This document shows positions 17,575 through 26,300 of a stretch of 45,393 nucleotides of DNA, one piece after another; position 1 is the first letter of the stretch; the number at the start of each line of letters is the position of its first letter. A model generated the notes under the pieces. The model saw only the letters and a program-made list of their open reading frames with translations, did no database searches and had not been told where the DNA came from. The stretch spans positions 1-45,393 of the forward strand of contig VBKG01000316.1 of NCBI GenBank assembly GCA_005879585.1, read 5' to 3'. The position numbers and the translations under genes were made by a program. This DNA comes from Deltaproteobacteria bacterium (GTDB lineage Bacteria > Desulfobacterota > Binatia > DP-6).

Positions 17575-18107
17575 GCCGCACCCCGGAGCCGTGCGAGCGC
17601 CGGCGCCTGTGCCAGCAGGCGATCGAGCGACGCGTACAGCGCCGCGAGCGTGGCCGTCGCCGCGGTCACGGTGAGCGCGTCGACCCACAGGAGCGGTCGC
17701 GGGCGGACTGGAACGACGGCGACCAGCACGGTCGCGGCGAGCAGCGCGTTGCGTACCACGAGCCCGCCGCTGATCGGCTGCCGGTGCGCAGGACCCGCAC
17801 AGCCGCAGTCGAGATGCCGCCGGCCGCGGGCGAGGTTGATCGCCATCGCCACCGCGTACACGCAGAGGAGCGCCGCCGCCGTCAGCGGACCGAGCGCTCG
17901 CCACGACGACACGAAGAGCACGACCGCCACGGCGAGCTCGGCGCCGATCGTGAGCATGGCGGCGGGCCAGACGAACGGGGCCGGCAGCAGGCGGTAGTCG
18001 GCGAGCGTCGCGCGGAAGCGAGCCGGGTCACGGACCTTGTGGCTTGCCGCGACGGCGAACAGCAGCGCGAAGGCGGTCCTCAACGTCAGGTCGGCGGCGG
18101 GGTCCAT
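17571..18107 (-). CDS. mauE: MauE, membrane protein for amine dehydrogenase maturation
   Basis: About 178 residues with four or five hydrophobic helices. The conserved Cys pair of the MauE/DoxX-like family is present in HLDCGCAGP between helices. MauE works with MauD in folding of the TTQ light chain, probably by supplying reducing or oxidising equivalents across the membrane. Start choice: ATG at 18107 is given, but GTG at 18113 (GTGACGATG) overlaps the mauB stop and would match the GTGA junctions elsewhere in this operon. It ends in an ATGA overlap with mauD. Confidence 0.88.
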   Translation of the reverse strand: MDPAADLTLRTAFALLFAVAASHKVRDPARFRATLADYRLLPAPFVWPAAMLTIGAELAVAVVLFVSSWRALGPLTAAALLCVYAVAMAINLARGRRHLDCGCAGPAHRQPISGGLVVRNALLAATVLVAVVPVRPRPLLWVDALTVTAATATLAALYASLDRLLAQAPALARLRGAA

Positions 18108-18109
18108 CG

Positions 18110-19372
18110 TCACGGCGTGAACAGCAGGCTCCCGGCGAGCCCCGGCTCCGAGATATGGCGGACGACCGCGCCCGTCATCGCGTCGTGGATCGTGAGCGTG
18201 GGCGGAATCGACGCCGAGGCGACCAGCACCGGGTGCTCGTCCTGGGTGACGAGGATCCGTTCGACACCGGGGTTCGGCAGCACCTTCGGCAGGAGCCAAT
18301 CGGTGAAGCGCGCCGCCCGCCGTCGTCCGCTCTGGGCAAGCTGCTCGCCGACGAAGCCGGCGAGCGGATTGACGACGGGGATGCGTTGCACGCGCCGGTG
18401 CGTTCCGAGGTCGTAGACCCAGATCTCCGTACCGGCGTCCTTGTGCGTGTCCGGGCCGCCCTGGTGCATGAGCGCGTAGAGCCGGCCCGACGCGGCGTGC
18501 ACGGCGAGGTGCTGGGCGCCGCCGATCCGCCACGAGGCGCGCCGCCCGGCATCGTCGACCAGCGACCACGACTCGCCGAAGCGCGGCGTTTCACCGCTCA
18601 TGTCGACCGGGTGCACCACGCCCTCGAAGGAGACGAAGAGCCACTCGTTGCCGCGGCGCACCGCCTTCTCGGTGACCGGGTCCTTCTGCGGGTCGAAGAA
18701 AGGCTCGGTGCGCTCGACGTGGGCGGCCTGTCCGGTGTCGTCGAGGGCGACGGTCAGCGCGGCGCCGTTGGCGCACAGCATGAGGAAGCGGCGCGGGCCG
18801 GCTGCGTAGACGAGGCTGCAGCCCGGCGTCGGAACCTCGGTGGTGAAGCGCCGCGCCTTGACGTCGACGATCGACAGCGACGTCACGGGCGTCAGGTTGA
18901 AGACGGCCGCGAAGCGTCCGTCGTCCGACAGCGCGTTGGCGGCGTTGCCGGGAAAGTACTCGGCGCGCCGCGGCGGGATGCCGATCTCGTCGAGCGGCTG
19001 GAGCGTCGAGGCGTCGTAGACGGTGACGACGTCGGTCCGATCGCCGCGCACGCCGCGCGAGTAGAACGTCTCCGGGAGGTACACCTCGCGATGGTCGGGC
19101 GCGAAGAGCGGCGCGATGACGAAGCCGACCCCGGCGGTCCCGGCGCTGAGCGTGCCGAGCAGCTCGCCCGTGTCCGCGTCGAAGAGCGCCGTCCGGTGCA
19201 GGAGGATGTCGCTCAGCCAGAACCAGTGGGGTCCCGGCCGCACCGGCAATGTGGTGACCTTGCCCACCGCCTCGCCGGAAAGCTCGGCGCGGACGACGGC
19301 AGCGACGGCGAGCGAGAGAAGGATCGCCGTGAGCCGTGGACGGCGGGTCCGCGGTACTCTCAGTCGTCGCAT
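18110..19372 (-). CDS. mauB: TTQ amine dehydrogenase heavy chain
   Basis: A 420-residue exported protein: Arg-rich start and hydrophobic segment (about 14-28), then a seven-bladed beta-propeller of the methylamine dehydrogenase heavy-chain family. Recognisable parts are RPGPHWFWLSD near the N-terminus, EVYLPETFYSRGVRGDRTDVV, PGCSLVYAAG, a GGAQHLAVHAASGRLYALMHQG blade and KDAGTEIWVYDL. The heavy chain forms an alpha2-beta2 complex with the light chain and shapes the substrate channel. It is the first gene of the operon, and the 57 bases upstream are shared with a divergent gene. No mauF, mauG, amicyanin or azurin gene is in the window. Confidence 0.92.
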   Translation of the reverse strand: MRRLRVPRTRRPRLTAILLSLAVAAVVRAELSGEAVGKVTTLPVRPGPHWFWLSDILLHRTALFDADTGELLGTLSAGTAGVGFVIAPLFAPDHREVYLPETFYSRGVRGDRTDVVTVYDASTLQPLDEIGIPPRRAEYFPGNAANALSDDGRFAAVFNLTPVTSLSIVDVKARRFTTEVPTPGCSLVYAAGPRRFLMLCANGAALTVALDDTGQAAHVERTEPFFDPQKDPVTEKAVRRGNEWLFVSFEGVVHPVDMSGETPRFGESWSLVDDAGRRASWRIGGAQHLAVHAASGRLYALMHQGGPDTHKDAGTEIWVYDLGTHRRVQRIPVVNPLAGFVGEQLAQSGRRRAARFTDWLLPKVLPNPGVERILVTQDEHPVLVASASIPPTLTIHDAMTGAVVRHISEPGLAGSLLFTP

Positions 19373-19429
19373 CGGGGGTGGAAACCGCGGCGCCCTATAC
19401 CATGGGCCAGATCGTGGTAATAGACGCGC
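19373..19429. promoter_or_regulatory. Short divergent promoter region of the amine dehydrogenase operon
   Basis: Only 57 bases separate the mauB start from the divergent monooxygenase-fold gene, so both promoters must be packed here or within coding sequence. A TATACC/TATAGG stretch around 19397-19404 is the only AT-rich patch and could serve as a -10 element on either strand. No clear -35 box is seen. Confidence 0.3.
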
Positions 19430-19795
19430 ATGGTCGTCGTCACCAACCGCATCCCCATCGCCCGAGGGCACGAGATCGACTTCGAGGACCGCTTCAAGCG
19501 GCGCGTCCACCTGGTCGATCGCCACCCTGGCTTCGTCCGGAACGAGGTCCACCGCCCGCGCCCGATGAAGTTCGAGCACGAGCGCGGCACGTGGGTGGAG
19601 GACCCGGATGCCCAGGGCTACTACGAGGTGAAAACCTGGTGGCGCAGCTTCGCCGACTTCGTCGCGTGGACGCAGAGCGCCGACTTCGCCGAGGCGCATT
19701 CGAACCGGCCGCCGCGCGAGATGTTCAGCGGGCCGAACGTCCTCGAGGTGCACGAGGTCTTCACCAGCACGGATCTCGACGTCGGCGCGAAGTGA
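19430..19795 (+). CDS. Antibiotic biosynthesis monooxygenase-fold protein (ABM/HmoA-like)
   Basis: A 121-residue dimeric alpha/beta barrel protein of the ABM superfamily. It begins VVVTNRIPIARGHEIDFEDRF, continues with PGFVRNEVHRP, and has YYEVKTWWRSFADFVAW followed by an ADFAEAH helix, the order seen in HmoA/IsdG-type proteins. Members include haem-degrading oxygenases and quinol monooxygenases; the sequence does not tell which. Its stop overlaps the GTG of the Nudix gene (GTGA). It is divergent from the amine dehydrogenase operon, but a functional link is not shown. Confidence 0.8.
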   Translation: MVVVTNRIPIARGHEIDFEDRFKRRVHLVDRHPGFVRNEVHRPRPMKFEHERGTWVEDPDAQGYYEVKTWWRSFADFVAWTQSADFAEAHSNRPPREMFSGPNVLEVHEVFTSTDLDVGAK

Positions 19796-20217
19796 AGGCG
19801 CGCAAGCGCTCGGCGGGCGTCGTCGTCGTGCGGCCCGGCGACGACGGCTGGCGCTACCTCGTGCTGCGTGCGTTCCGCAACTGGGACTTCCCGAAGGGTC
19901 TCGTCGAGTCCGACGAGCAGCCGCTCGCGTCCGCATTGCGCGAGGCGCGCGAGGAGGCGGCGCTCGACGCGCTCGAGCTCCGCTGGGGCGAGGCGTTCCG
20001 CGAGACGGAGCCCTACGCGGGCGGGAAAGTCGCGCGCTACTACGTCGCGCTGAGCGCGGCCGGCACCGTGCGACTGCCCGTGTCGGCAGAGCTCGGCCGT
20101 CCCGAGCATCACGAGTACCTCTGGGCCTCGTACGCGGAGGCGCGGCGCCTCGTAGCGCCGCGCCTGCACCCGATCCTCGACTGGGCGAAGTCGCTCGTCG
20201 AGGGCTCGCCGGCGTGA
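19792..20217 (+). CDS. Nudix hydrolase
   Basis: A 141-residue Nudix protein. The catalytic box runs G-LVESDE-QPLASAL-REAREEAAL, matching GX5EX7REUXEEXGU except that the last Gly is Ala. The fold around it (SAGVVVVRPG at the start, FPKGLVE, then YYVAL and HHEYLWASYAEA) resembles Ap4A hydrolase/diadenosine-type Nudix enzymes that remove waste nucleotides. Substrate is unknown. It starts at a GTG that overlaps the preceding stop, so it is co-translated with the monooxygenase-fold gene. Confidence 0.87.
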   Translation: MKARKRSAGVVVVRPGDDGWRYLVLRAFRNWDFPKGLVESDEQPLASALREAREEAALDALELRWGEAFRETEPYAGGKVARYYVALSAAGTVRLPVSAELGRPEHHEYLWASYAEARRLVAPRLHPILDWAKSLVEGSPA

Positions 20218-20265
20218 AGCGGCCATCGCTGGCATCAGCCTGCGTCACCGGCTATCTGGCGCCTC

Positions 20266-21006
20266 ATGATCAACGATCTGTCGTCCTTCGCTGCCACGAT
20301 CGTCCGGCTCGGCCGAGGAATCACGCCGCGCATCACCGCCGACCGGCGGCCACAGCCGGAGCGCATGCTCGAGCTCTACGACTTCGAGGCGTGTCCCTAC
20401 TGCCGCAAGGTGCGCGAGGCCCTGTCGGAGCTCGACCTCGACTACCTCGACCATCCGGTGGCGCACGGCAGTCCACGACGTGCAGAGCTCGTCCGGCTCG
20501 GCGGCAAGATGCAGGCACCGTACCTCTACGACCCGAACACCGAGACGGGCCTGTACGAGTCCGACGACATCGTCGCGTACCTGAACCAGACCTACGGGAA
20601 CGGTACGGCAGCCGGATGGCGCGTGCCCCTCCCGAGCTTCGTCGACAACATCGACTCCATGCTCGCGAGCGCGATGCGGCTCGGGCGCGGCGGCCGCTGT
20701 CGCTCCGAAAGGGTACGGCCGCCCATGCAGCCGGTCACGCTCTACAACATGGAAGGCTCGCCCTACTGCCGGAAGGTCCGCGAGGCGCTCAGCGAGCTCG
20801 ACGTCGAGCACGTCGTCCGCAACGTTCCCAAGGGCAGCCCGAAGCGCGCCGAGCTCGCACGGCGCGGCGGCAAGGTCCAGGTGCCGTATCTGGTCGACCC
20901 GAACACCGGCCGCGAGATGTACGAGTCGGACGACATCGTCGCCTACCTCGAACGGCAGTACGCGGCGACGGCCGCGCCCGAGGGCGCCGCATCCGCGACG
21001 GCGTGA
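20266..21006 (+). CDS. Tandem glutaredoxin / GST N-terminal domain protein
   Basis: A 246-residue protein of two glutaredoxin-like (GST_N_3) domains. Domain 1 has C43-P-Y-C46 and domain 2 has S165-P-Y-C168, each followed by the same RKVREALSELD helix and later by VPYL or APYL, DPNT and YESDDIVAYL. The linkers before each domain also match (a LGRG segment), so the whole gene arose by internal duplication, which supports the ATG at 20266. Loss of the first Cys in domain 2 would change it from dithiol to monothiol chemistry. Probable role is glutathione-linked thiol exchange in the cytoplasm. No GST C-terminal helical domain is present. Confidence 0.85.
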   Translation: MINDLSSFAATIVRLGRGITPRITADRRPQPERMLELYDFEACPYCRKVREALSELDLDYLDHPVAHGSPRRAELVRLGGKMQAPYLYDPNTETGLYESDDIVAYLNQTYGNGTAAGWRVPLPSFVDNIDSMLASAMRLGRGGRCRSERVRPPMQPVTLYNMEGSPYCRKVREALSELDVEHVVRNVPKGSPKRAELARRGGKVQVPYLVDPNTGREMYESDDIVAYLERQYAATAAPEGAASATA

Positions 21007-21007
21007 A

Positions 21008-21130
21008 TCAGGCTCGCGCCGCTGGCTCGAGGACGACGACCGGGATCTGTCGCGTCGTCCGCTGGCGGTACGTCTCGTAGCTCGGGTCGAGCTGCACGAT
21101 CAGCTCGTCGCGACGGCGGCGGAGGTCCAC
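21008..21130 (-). pseudogene. C-terminal remnant of a deazaflavin-dependent nitroreductase-like gene
   Basis: Reading leftwards from a GTG at 21130, about 40 codons end at a TGA at 21008. The peptide includes ELIVQLDPSYETYRQRT and RQIPVVVLEPAARA. This is the C-terminal signature of the F420/deazaflavin-dependent nitroreductase (Ddn-like) family, whose members end 'P.Y..Y...T.R.IPVVVLEP' but are about 130-150 residues long. The N-terminal two thirds are missing: just upstream is the end of bipA. The frame stays open into bipA without family similarity, so this looks like a truncated relic rather than a working gene. Confidence 0.5.
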
Positions 21131-21146
21131 GCCGCCGGGCGGGCGG

Positions 21147-23024
21147 TCACGAGCCGTCCGGGGACGTCGCCGGCACGACCGCCGGCGCGGCGGCGAGCCG
21201 TGCGCTGCGCGGGCCGCGCGGGCGGAACGCCTGGCGCAGCTCGCGCTTCCGGAGGCGAATCGCGTCCGGCGTGATCTCGACGAACTCGTCCTCGTCGATC
21301 CACGCGAGGCCCTCCTCGAGCCCCATGAAGCGGTGAGGGACGAGCCGCACCGCTTCGTCGTGGCCCGAGGCGCGCATGTTCGTCAGCTTCTTCTCGCGGC
21401 AGACGTTCACGTCGAGGTCGACGTCGCGCGAGTACTCGCCGACCACCATGCCTTCGTAGACCGGCGTCCCGGCGGGCACGAAGAGCATGCCCCGCTCCTG
21501 GAGGTGAAAGAGCGCATAGGGAGTCGCCGTCCCATGGCGGTCGGCGACCATCGCTCCGTTCGTGCGGCCCGCAATGGGTCCATGCCAGGGCGCATAGCCG
21601 TTGAACAGGGCATTCAGCGTGCCGCTTCCCCGCGTGTCCGTCAGGAAGAGCGATCGGAAACCGATCAGCCCGCGCGACGGCACGACGTACTCGATCCGCA
21701 CTCGGCCGCTACCCTGGTGGTCCATGCGCGTCATCACTCCGCGACGGACGCCGAGCAGCTGCGTCACGACGCCGACGTGGTCCTCGGGCACGTCGACGAG
21801 GAGCAGCTCGGTCGGCTCCTCGACGACGCCGTCGCGGTCGCGCAGCAGCACGACGGGTTTGGAGACCTGCAGCTCGAAGCCCTCGCGCCGCATGGTCTCC
21901 ACCAGGATCGCGAGCTGGAGCTCGCCCCGGCCGAGCACGCGGAAGCTGTCCATCGACCCCGTCTCCTCGACCCGCAGGCTGACGTTCCGGCGGCTCTCCT
22001 GGAAGAGCCGCTCGCGCAGGTTGCGCGACGTCACGCGGCTCCCCGACCGTCCGGCCCACGGGCTCGTGTTGATCCCGAACATCATTGCGATGGTCGGCTC
22101 GTCGATCCGAATGGGCGGAAGCGCTGCGGGACGTTCGCGGTCGGCGATCGTCTCGCCGATGTTGATGTCCTCGATGCCGGCGACCGCGACGATGTCGCCC
22201 GCAAGCGCGCGCTCGGTTTCGACGCGCTTGAGGCCTTGCCACGCATAGAGATGCGTCAGCTTGCAGGGCGCCTGCGAGCTGTCGTTCCGGCAGAGCACGT
22301 ACTCGCCGCCGGCGACGAGCTCGCCGGCCACGACGCGGCCGATCGCCAGCCGCCCGACGTAGTCGTCGTATCCGAGGTTGTTGGCTTGAAAACGCGCCGG
22401 CGCGTCGGGCTCGTGCAGCGGGCCGGGCAGGAAGCCGATGATCGCCTCGAACAGCGGCCGCAGGTCGGCACTCTCGCCGCCGAGATCGCGCGTGGCGGTC
22501 CCGGCCCGCGCGTTGGTGTACAGCACCGGAAACTCGAGCTGCTCTTCGCGCGCGCCGAGATCGATGAAGAGCCCGTAGATCTCGTCGAGCACCGCGGCCG
22601 GTCGCGCGTCGGCGCGGTCGATCTTGTTGAGACAGACGACGGGAGAAAGGCCGGCCTCGAGCGCCTTCCCGAGGACGAAGCGGGTCTGCGGCAGCGGCCC
22701 CTCCGAGGCGTCCACCAGGAGCAGCACGCCGTCGACCATCGCGAGCGTGCGCTCGACCTCGCCGCCGAAGTCGGCATGGCCTGGCGTGTCGACGATATTG
22801 ATGCGCACGCCTTCCCACGTGATGGTGGTGTTCTTCGCGAGAATGGTGATGCCCCGCTCCCGCTCGAGCGCGAACGAGTCCATCACCCGTTCGGCGACGG
22901 CCTGATTGGCGCGGAACACGCCCGTCTGGCGCAGCAGCGCGTCGACGAGCGTCGTCTTCCCGTGGTCGACGTGTGCGATGATGCCCACGTTGCGGACGTC
23001 GGAGCGGCGAGCCGGAGCGGTCAC
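21147..23024 (-). CDS. typA: Translational GTPase BipA/TypA
   Basis: A 625-residue ribosome-binding GTPase of the EF-G family. The GTP-binding motifs are intact: AHVDHGKTT (17-25), RGITI of switch I, DTPGHADF, and NKIDR. After the G domain come a domain-II beta barrel, an EF-G-like domain ([21 protein letters not shown]) and the BipA-specific C-terminal domain (KKLTNMRA). BipA assists 50S subunit assembly and growth under stress or cold. The start is a GTG at 23024. The gene is alone on this strand, divergent from the giant repeat-protein gene. Confidence 0.95.
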   Translation of the reverse strand: MTAPARRSDVRNVGIIAHVDHGKTTLVDALLRQTGVFRANQAVAERVMDSFALERERGITILAKNTTITWEGVRINIVDTPGHADFGGEVERTLAMVDGVLLLVDASEGPLPQTRFVLGKALEAGLSPVVCLNKIDRADARPAAVLDEIYGLFIDLGAREEQLEFPVLYTNARAGTATRDLGGESADLRPLFEAIIGFLPGPLHEPDAPARFQANNLGYDDYVGRLAIGRVVAGELVAGGEYVLCRNDSSQAPCKLTHLYAWQGLKRVETERALAGDIVAVAGIEDINIGETIADRERPAALPPIRIDEPTIAMMFGINTSPWAGRSGSRVTSRNLRERLFQESRRNVSLRVEETGSMDSFRVLGRGELQLAILVETMRREGFELQVSKPVVLLRDRDGVVEEPTELLLVDVPEDHVGVVTQLLGVRRGVMTRMDHQGSGRVRIEYVVPSRGLIGFRSLFLTDTRGSGTLNALFNGYAPWHGPIAGRTNGAMVADRHGTATPYALFHLQERGMLFVPAGTPVYEGMVVGEYSRDVDLDVNVCREKKLTNMRASGHDEAVRLVPHRFMGLEEGLAWIDEDEFVEITPDAIRLRKRELRQAFRPRGPRSARLAAAPAVVPATSPDGS

Positions 23025-23396
23025 GGACGCGCATCCTGACGAGCCGCGCGCGGTCGGTCAACCGCCGCGGCGGCCTCCCATGCAGGCCCGGTAGCGCCAT
23101 CCCATCCATCGACCACGGCACCGGAGCGTTCAAGCTGCATAGCTAACGAACTTCGGCGCCGTGGGGCGTCGCACAGCGGATGGGCATTGGTTGCATCGCT
23201 GCGCACCCTCTTGCGTCCGTGCGGGTCGCAGCAGCTCGCGGTGCCCAACTTTCGTTGGAGTTTCGCGGCCCGTTGGGGCACGTGCCTTGCTCGGGGCGTG
23301 CGCAACATGTCCGGGAAAGCATCGCCTTTGCGCGACCACATAGCTTGCAAGCCGTTTGGAACGGCGCGGCATCGCTCGACTTCGGGGGGGACTCCC
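23025..23396. promoter_or_regulatory. Divergent spacer upstream of the giant repeat-protein gene
   Basis: This 372-base stretch lies between bipA and the giant secreted-protein gene. Open frames run through it but look like no protein. A run of seven G at 23384-23390 lies seven bases before the ATG at 23397 and may act as its ribosome binding site. I see no convincing promoter box, RNA gene or strong hairpin. Confidence 0.35.
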
Positions 23397-26300
23397 ATGC
23401 GCTTCGGATCGACGTCTACACTCGCACGGACTCTGCGGCTCGTACCGGCCGCGGCGCTGCTCGGCCTCGTGGCGGCACTCTCGCCGTCCGATGCGGCGGC
23501 AGCGATCGCCCTCGTGCGGAACGTCGGCTCCGCGAGCAGCGGCGCCACCGGCACGACCATGGCCGTGACGGTTCCGACGGGGGGCATCCCGGCGGGGCAC
23601 ACGCTGATCGTCACCGCGACCCTCGACCCGCAGGCGGGCACGGTGTCGTGCAGCGACAGCAAGGGGAACACGTACCGGACGGACGTCGACGTCGCGCGCG
23701 GCTCGGGCACCGACGGTGTCCGGACCGTCGTCTGCTCCGCCGCCATCCGGACGGCGCTCGTCGCCGGCAACACGGTCGTCATGAGCCACCCATCGGTGAT
23801 GGCACGGGCGATGAACGTCGCCGAGTTCTCGGGCTACCTGACCCCGACGCTCGACCGGAGCGCGTCGGCGGGCGGCGACAGCGGCACCGTGGCGTCGGGT
23901 GCGACCGCGGTCACCACGCAGGCGAGCGAGCTCGTCATCGGCACCGTCGGCCTCGAGACGAAGCACCCCGACGGCTACGGGTCAGATGCCACGTACATCA
24001 GTCTCCCCTACGTCGTTTCGGAGACGGTCCCGAACGGGACGACGAAGCAGGTGAGCCTCTACACGCAGTACCGCATCACCTCGACGACGGGCTCGTTCAG
24101 CACCACCGGCACGATCCAACCGAGCCGTCAGTGGGCGGCCGCGCTCGCGACCTACAAGGAAAACTGCGGCAACGGCATCGTCGACGCCGGCGAGCAGTGC
24201 GACGGCGGAACCTGCTGCACGGCGACGTGCACGTTCGTCGCCTCCGGCACGGTCTGCCGCACCGGCGGCGGCGTCTGCGACGTCGCCGAGGCCTGCACCG
24301 GCGCGAGCGCCACTTGCCCGGCCGACGCCAAGCGTGCCGCGGGCACCGTCTGCCGCGCGGCCGCGGGACCCTGCGACGTCGCCGAGAGCTGCGACGGCAC
24401 GAGCAACGGCTGTCCGGCCGACGGCTTCGCACCCGCGATGACGATGTGCCGCGCGGCCGCCGGCGATTGCGACCTCCCCGAGTACTGCACCGGCAGCGCC
24501 GCCGCCTGCCCGGCCGACACCTGCAAGGCGTCGGGAAGCGGCTGCCCTGACGACGGCAATCCCTGCACCGCCGACACCTGCGACGGCGCGAGCATGAAGT
24601 GCCAGCACCCCGCCGCGAACGCCGGCGCAGTCTGCCGCGCGTCGGCGGGCATCTGCGACCCCGCGGAGACCTGTACGGGCACGAGCACGAGCTGCCCGGC
24701 CGATGCCAGGAGCCCGCAGGGCACGACGTGTCGGGCCGCGGCGGGCCCCTGCGACCTCGCCGAGACGTGCGACGGGACGAGCGCCACGTGCCCGACCGAC
24801 GCGTTCGCTCCCGCGACGACCGAGTGCCGGGCCGCCACCGGCGAATGCGACGTGGCCGAGCTCTGCACCGGGAGCGGCGCGAGCTGTCCGAGCGACGCGA
24901 AGAAGGCAGCCGGCACGGCGTGCACGGACGACGGGAACGTCTGTACCCTCGACCAGTGCGACGGCGCGAGCGCGGTCTGCCAGCATCCGGCCGGCAACGC
25001 CGGCGCGGTCTGCCGCGCCGCTGCGGGGCCGTGCGACGTGGCCGAGACGTGCAGCGGGTCGAGCGCGTCTTGCCCGTCTGATGCGAAAGCGTCTCACGAC
25101 ACGGTCTGCCGGCCGGCCGCCGGTCCCTGCGACATCGCCGAGACGTGCGACGGCCTCGCCGACGCATGCCCGGCGGACGCGTTCGCCGGGGCGACCACGA
25201 TGTGCCGGCCCGCGGCCGGCGAGTGTGACGTCGCGGAATTTTGCGACGCTCAGACGCCCTCGTGTCCCGCCGACGCCACCAAGGCGAGCGGCACGGCATG
25301 CACGGATGACGGCAATCCCTGCACCATCGACACGTGCGACGGGGCCGGCGTCTGCCAGCACCCGGCGGGGAACGCGGGCACGGTCTGCCGCCCGGCAGCA
25401 GGCATCTGCGACGTGGCCGAGAGCTGCAACGGCACCGATGCCGCCTGTCCCGCCGATGCGTTCGCTCCTGCGTCGACGGTCTGCCGCGCCGCCGCAGGCA
25501 TCTGCGACGTCGCCGAGACGTGCACCGGGTCGGCCGCTGAGTGTCCCGCCGACGCCTTCCAGCCGTCGACCGTCGAGTGCCGGTCCGCCGCCGGCGACTG
25601 CGACATGGCGGAGACGTGCACGGGCGGGAGCGCCGCGTGCCCTGACGACGCGTTCAAACCCGCTTCGGTCGAGTGTCGTCCCGCCGCCGGCGTTTGCGAC
25701 ATGGCCGAGAGCTGCACGGGGACGAGTGCGGCGTGCCCGGGCGATGCGTTCAAGCCCGCCACCACCGAGTGCCGGCCCGCAGCCGGCGACTGCGACGTCG
25801 CTGAAAGTTGTACCGGAGCAAGCGCCGGGTGTCCGGCCGACACGTTCAAGTCCACGTCGGTCGAGTGCCGGCCCGTTGCCGGTGACTGCGACGTCGCCGA
25901 GAGCTGCACCGGCTCGAGCGCCGCGTGTCCGGCCGACGCGTTCAAGGACTCATCCGTCGAGTGCCGCACGGTTGCCGGTGACTGCGACGTCGCCGAGAGC
26001 TGCACCGGCTCGAGCGCCGCGTGTCCGGCCGACGCGTTCAAGGACTCATCCGTCGAGTGCCGCACGGCTGCCGGTATCTGCGACGTCGCCGAGACGTGCA
26101 CCGGCGCAACGGCAACCTGCCCCGGCGACGCCTTCAAGCCCGCGACCGTCGCGTGCCGCGCCGCCGCCGGTGACTGCGACATGGCCGAGAGCTGCACCGG
26201 TGCGAGCGCCGCGTGCCCGGCCGATGTCCTGAAGCCCGCCACCGTCGAGTGTCGCGCGGCCGCCGGCGACTGTGACGTCGCCGAGAGCTGCACCGGCACC

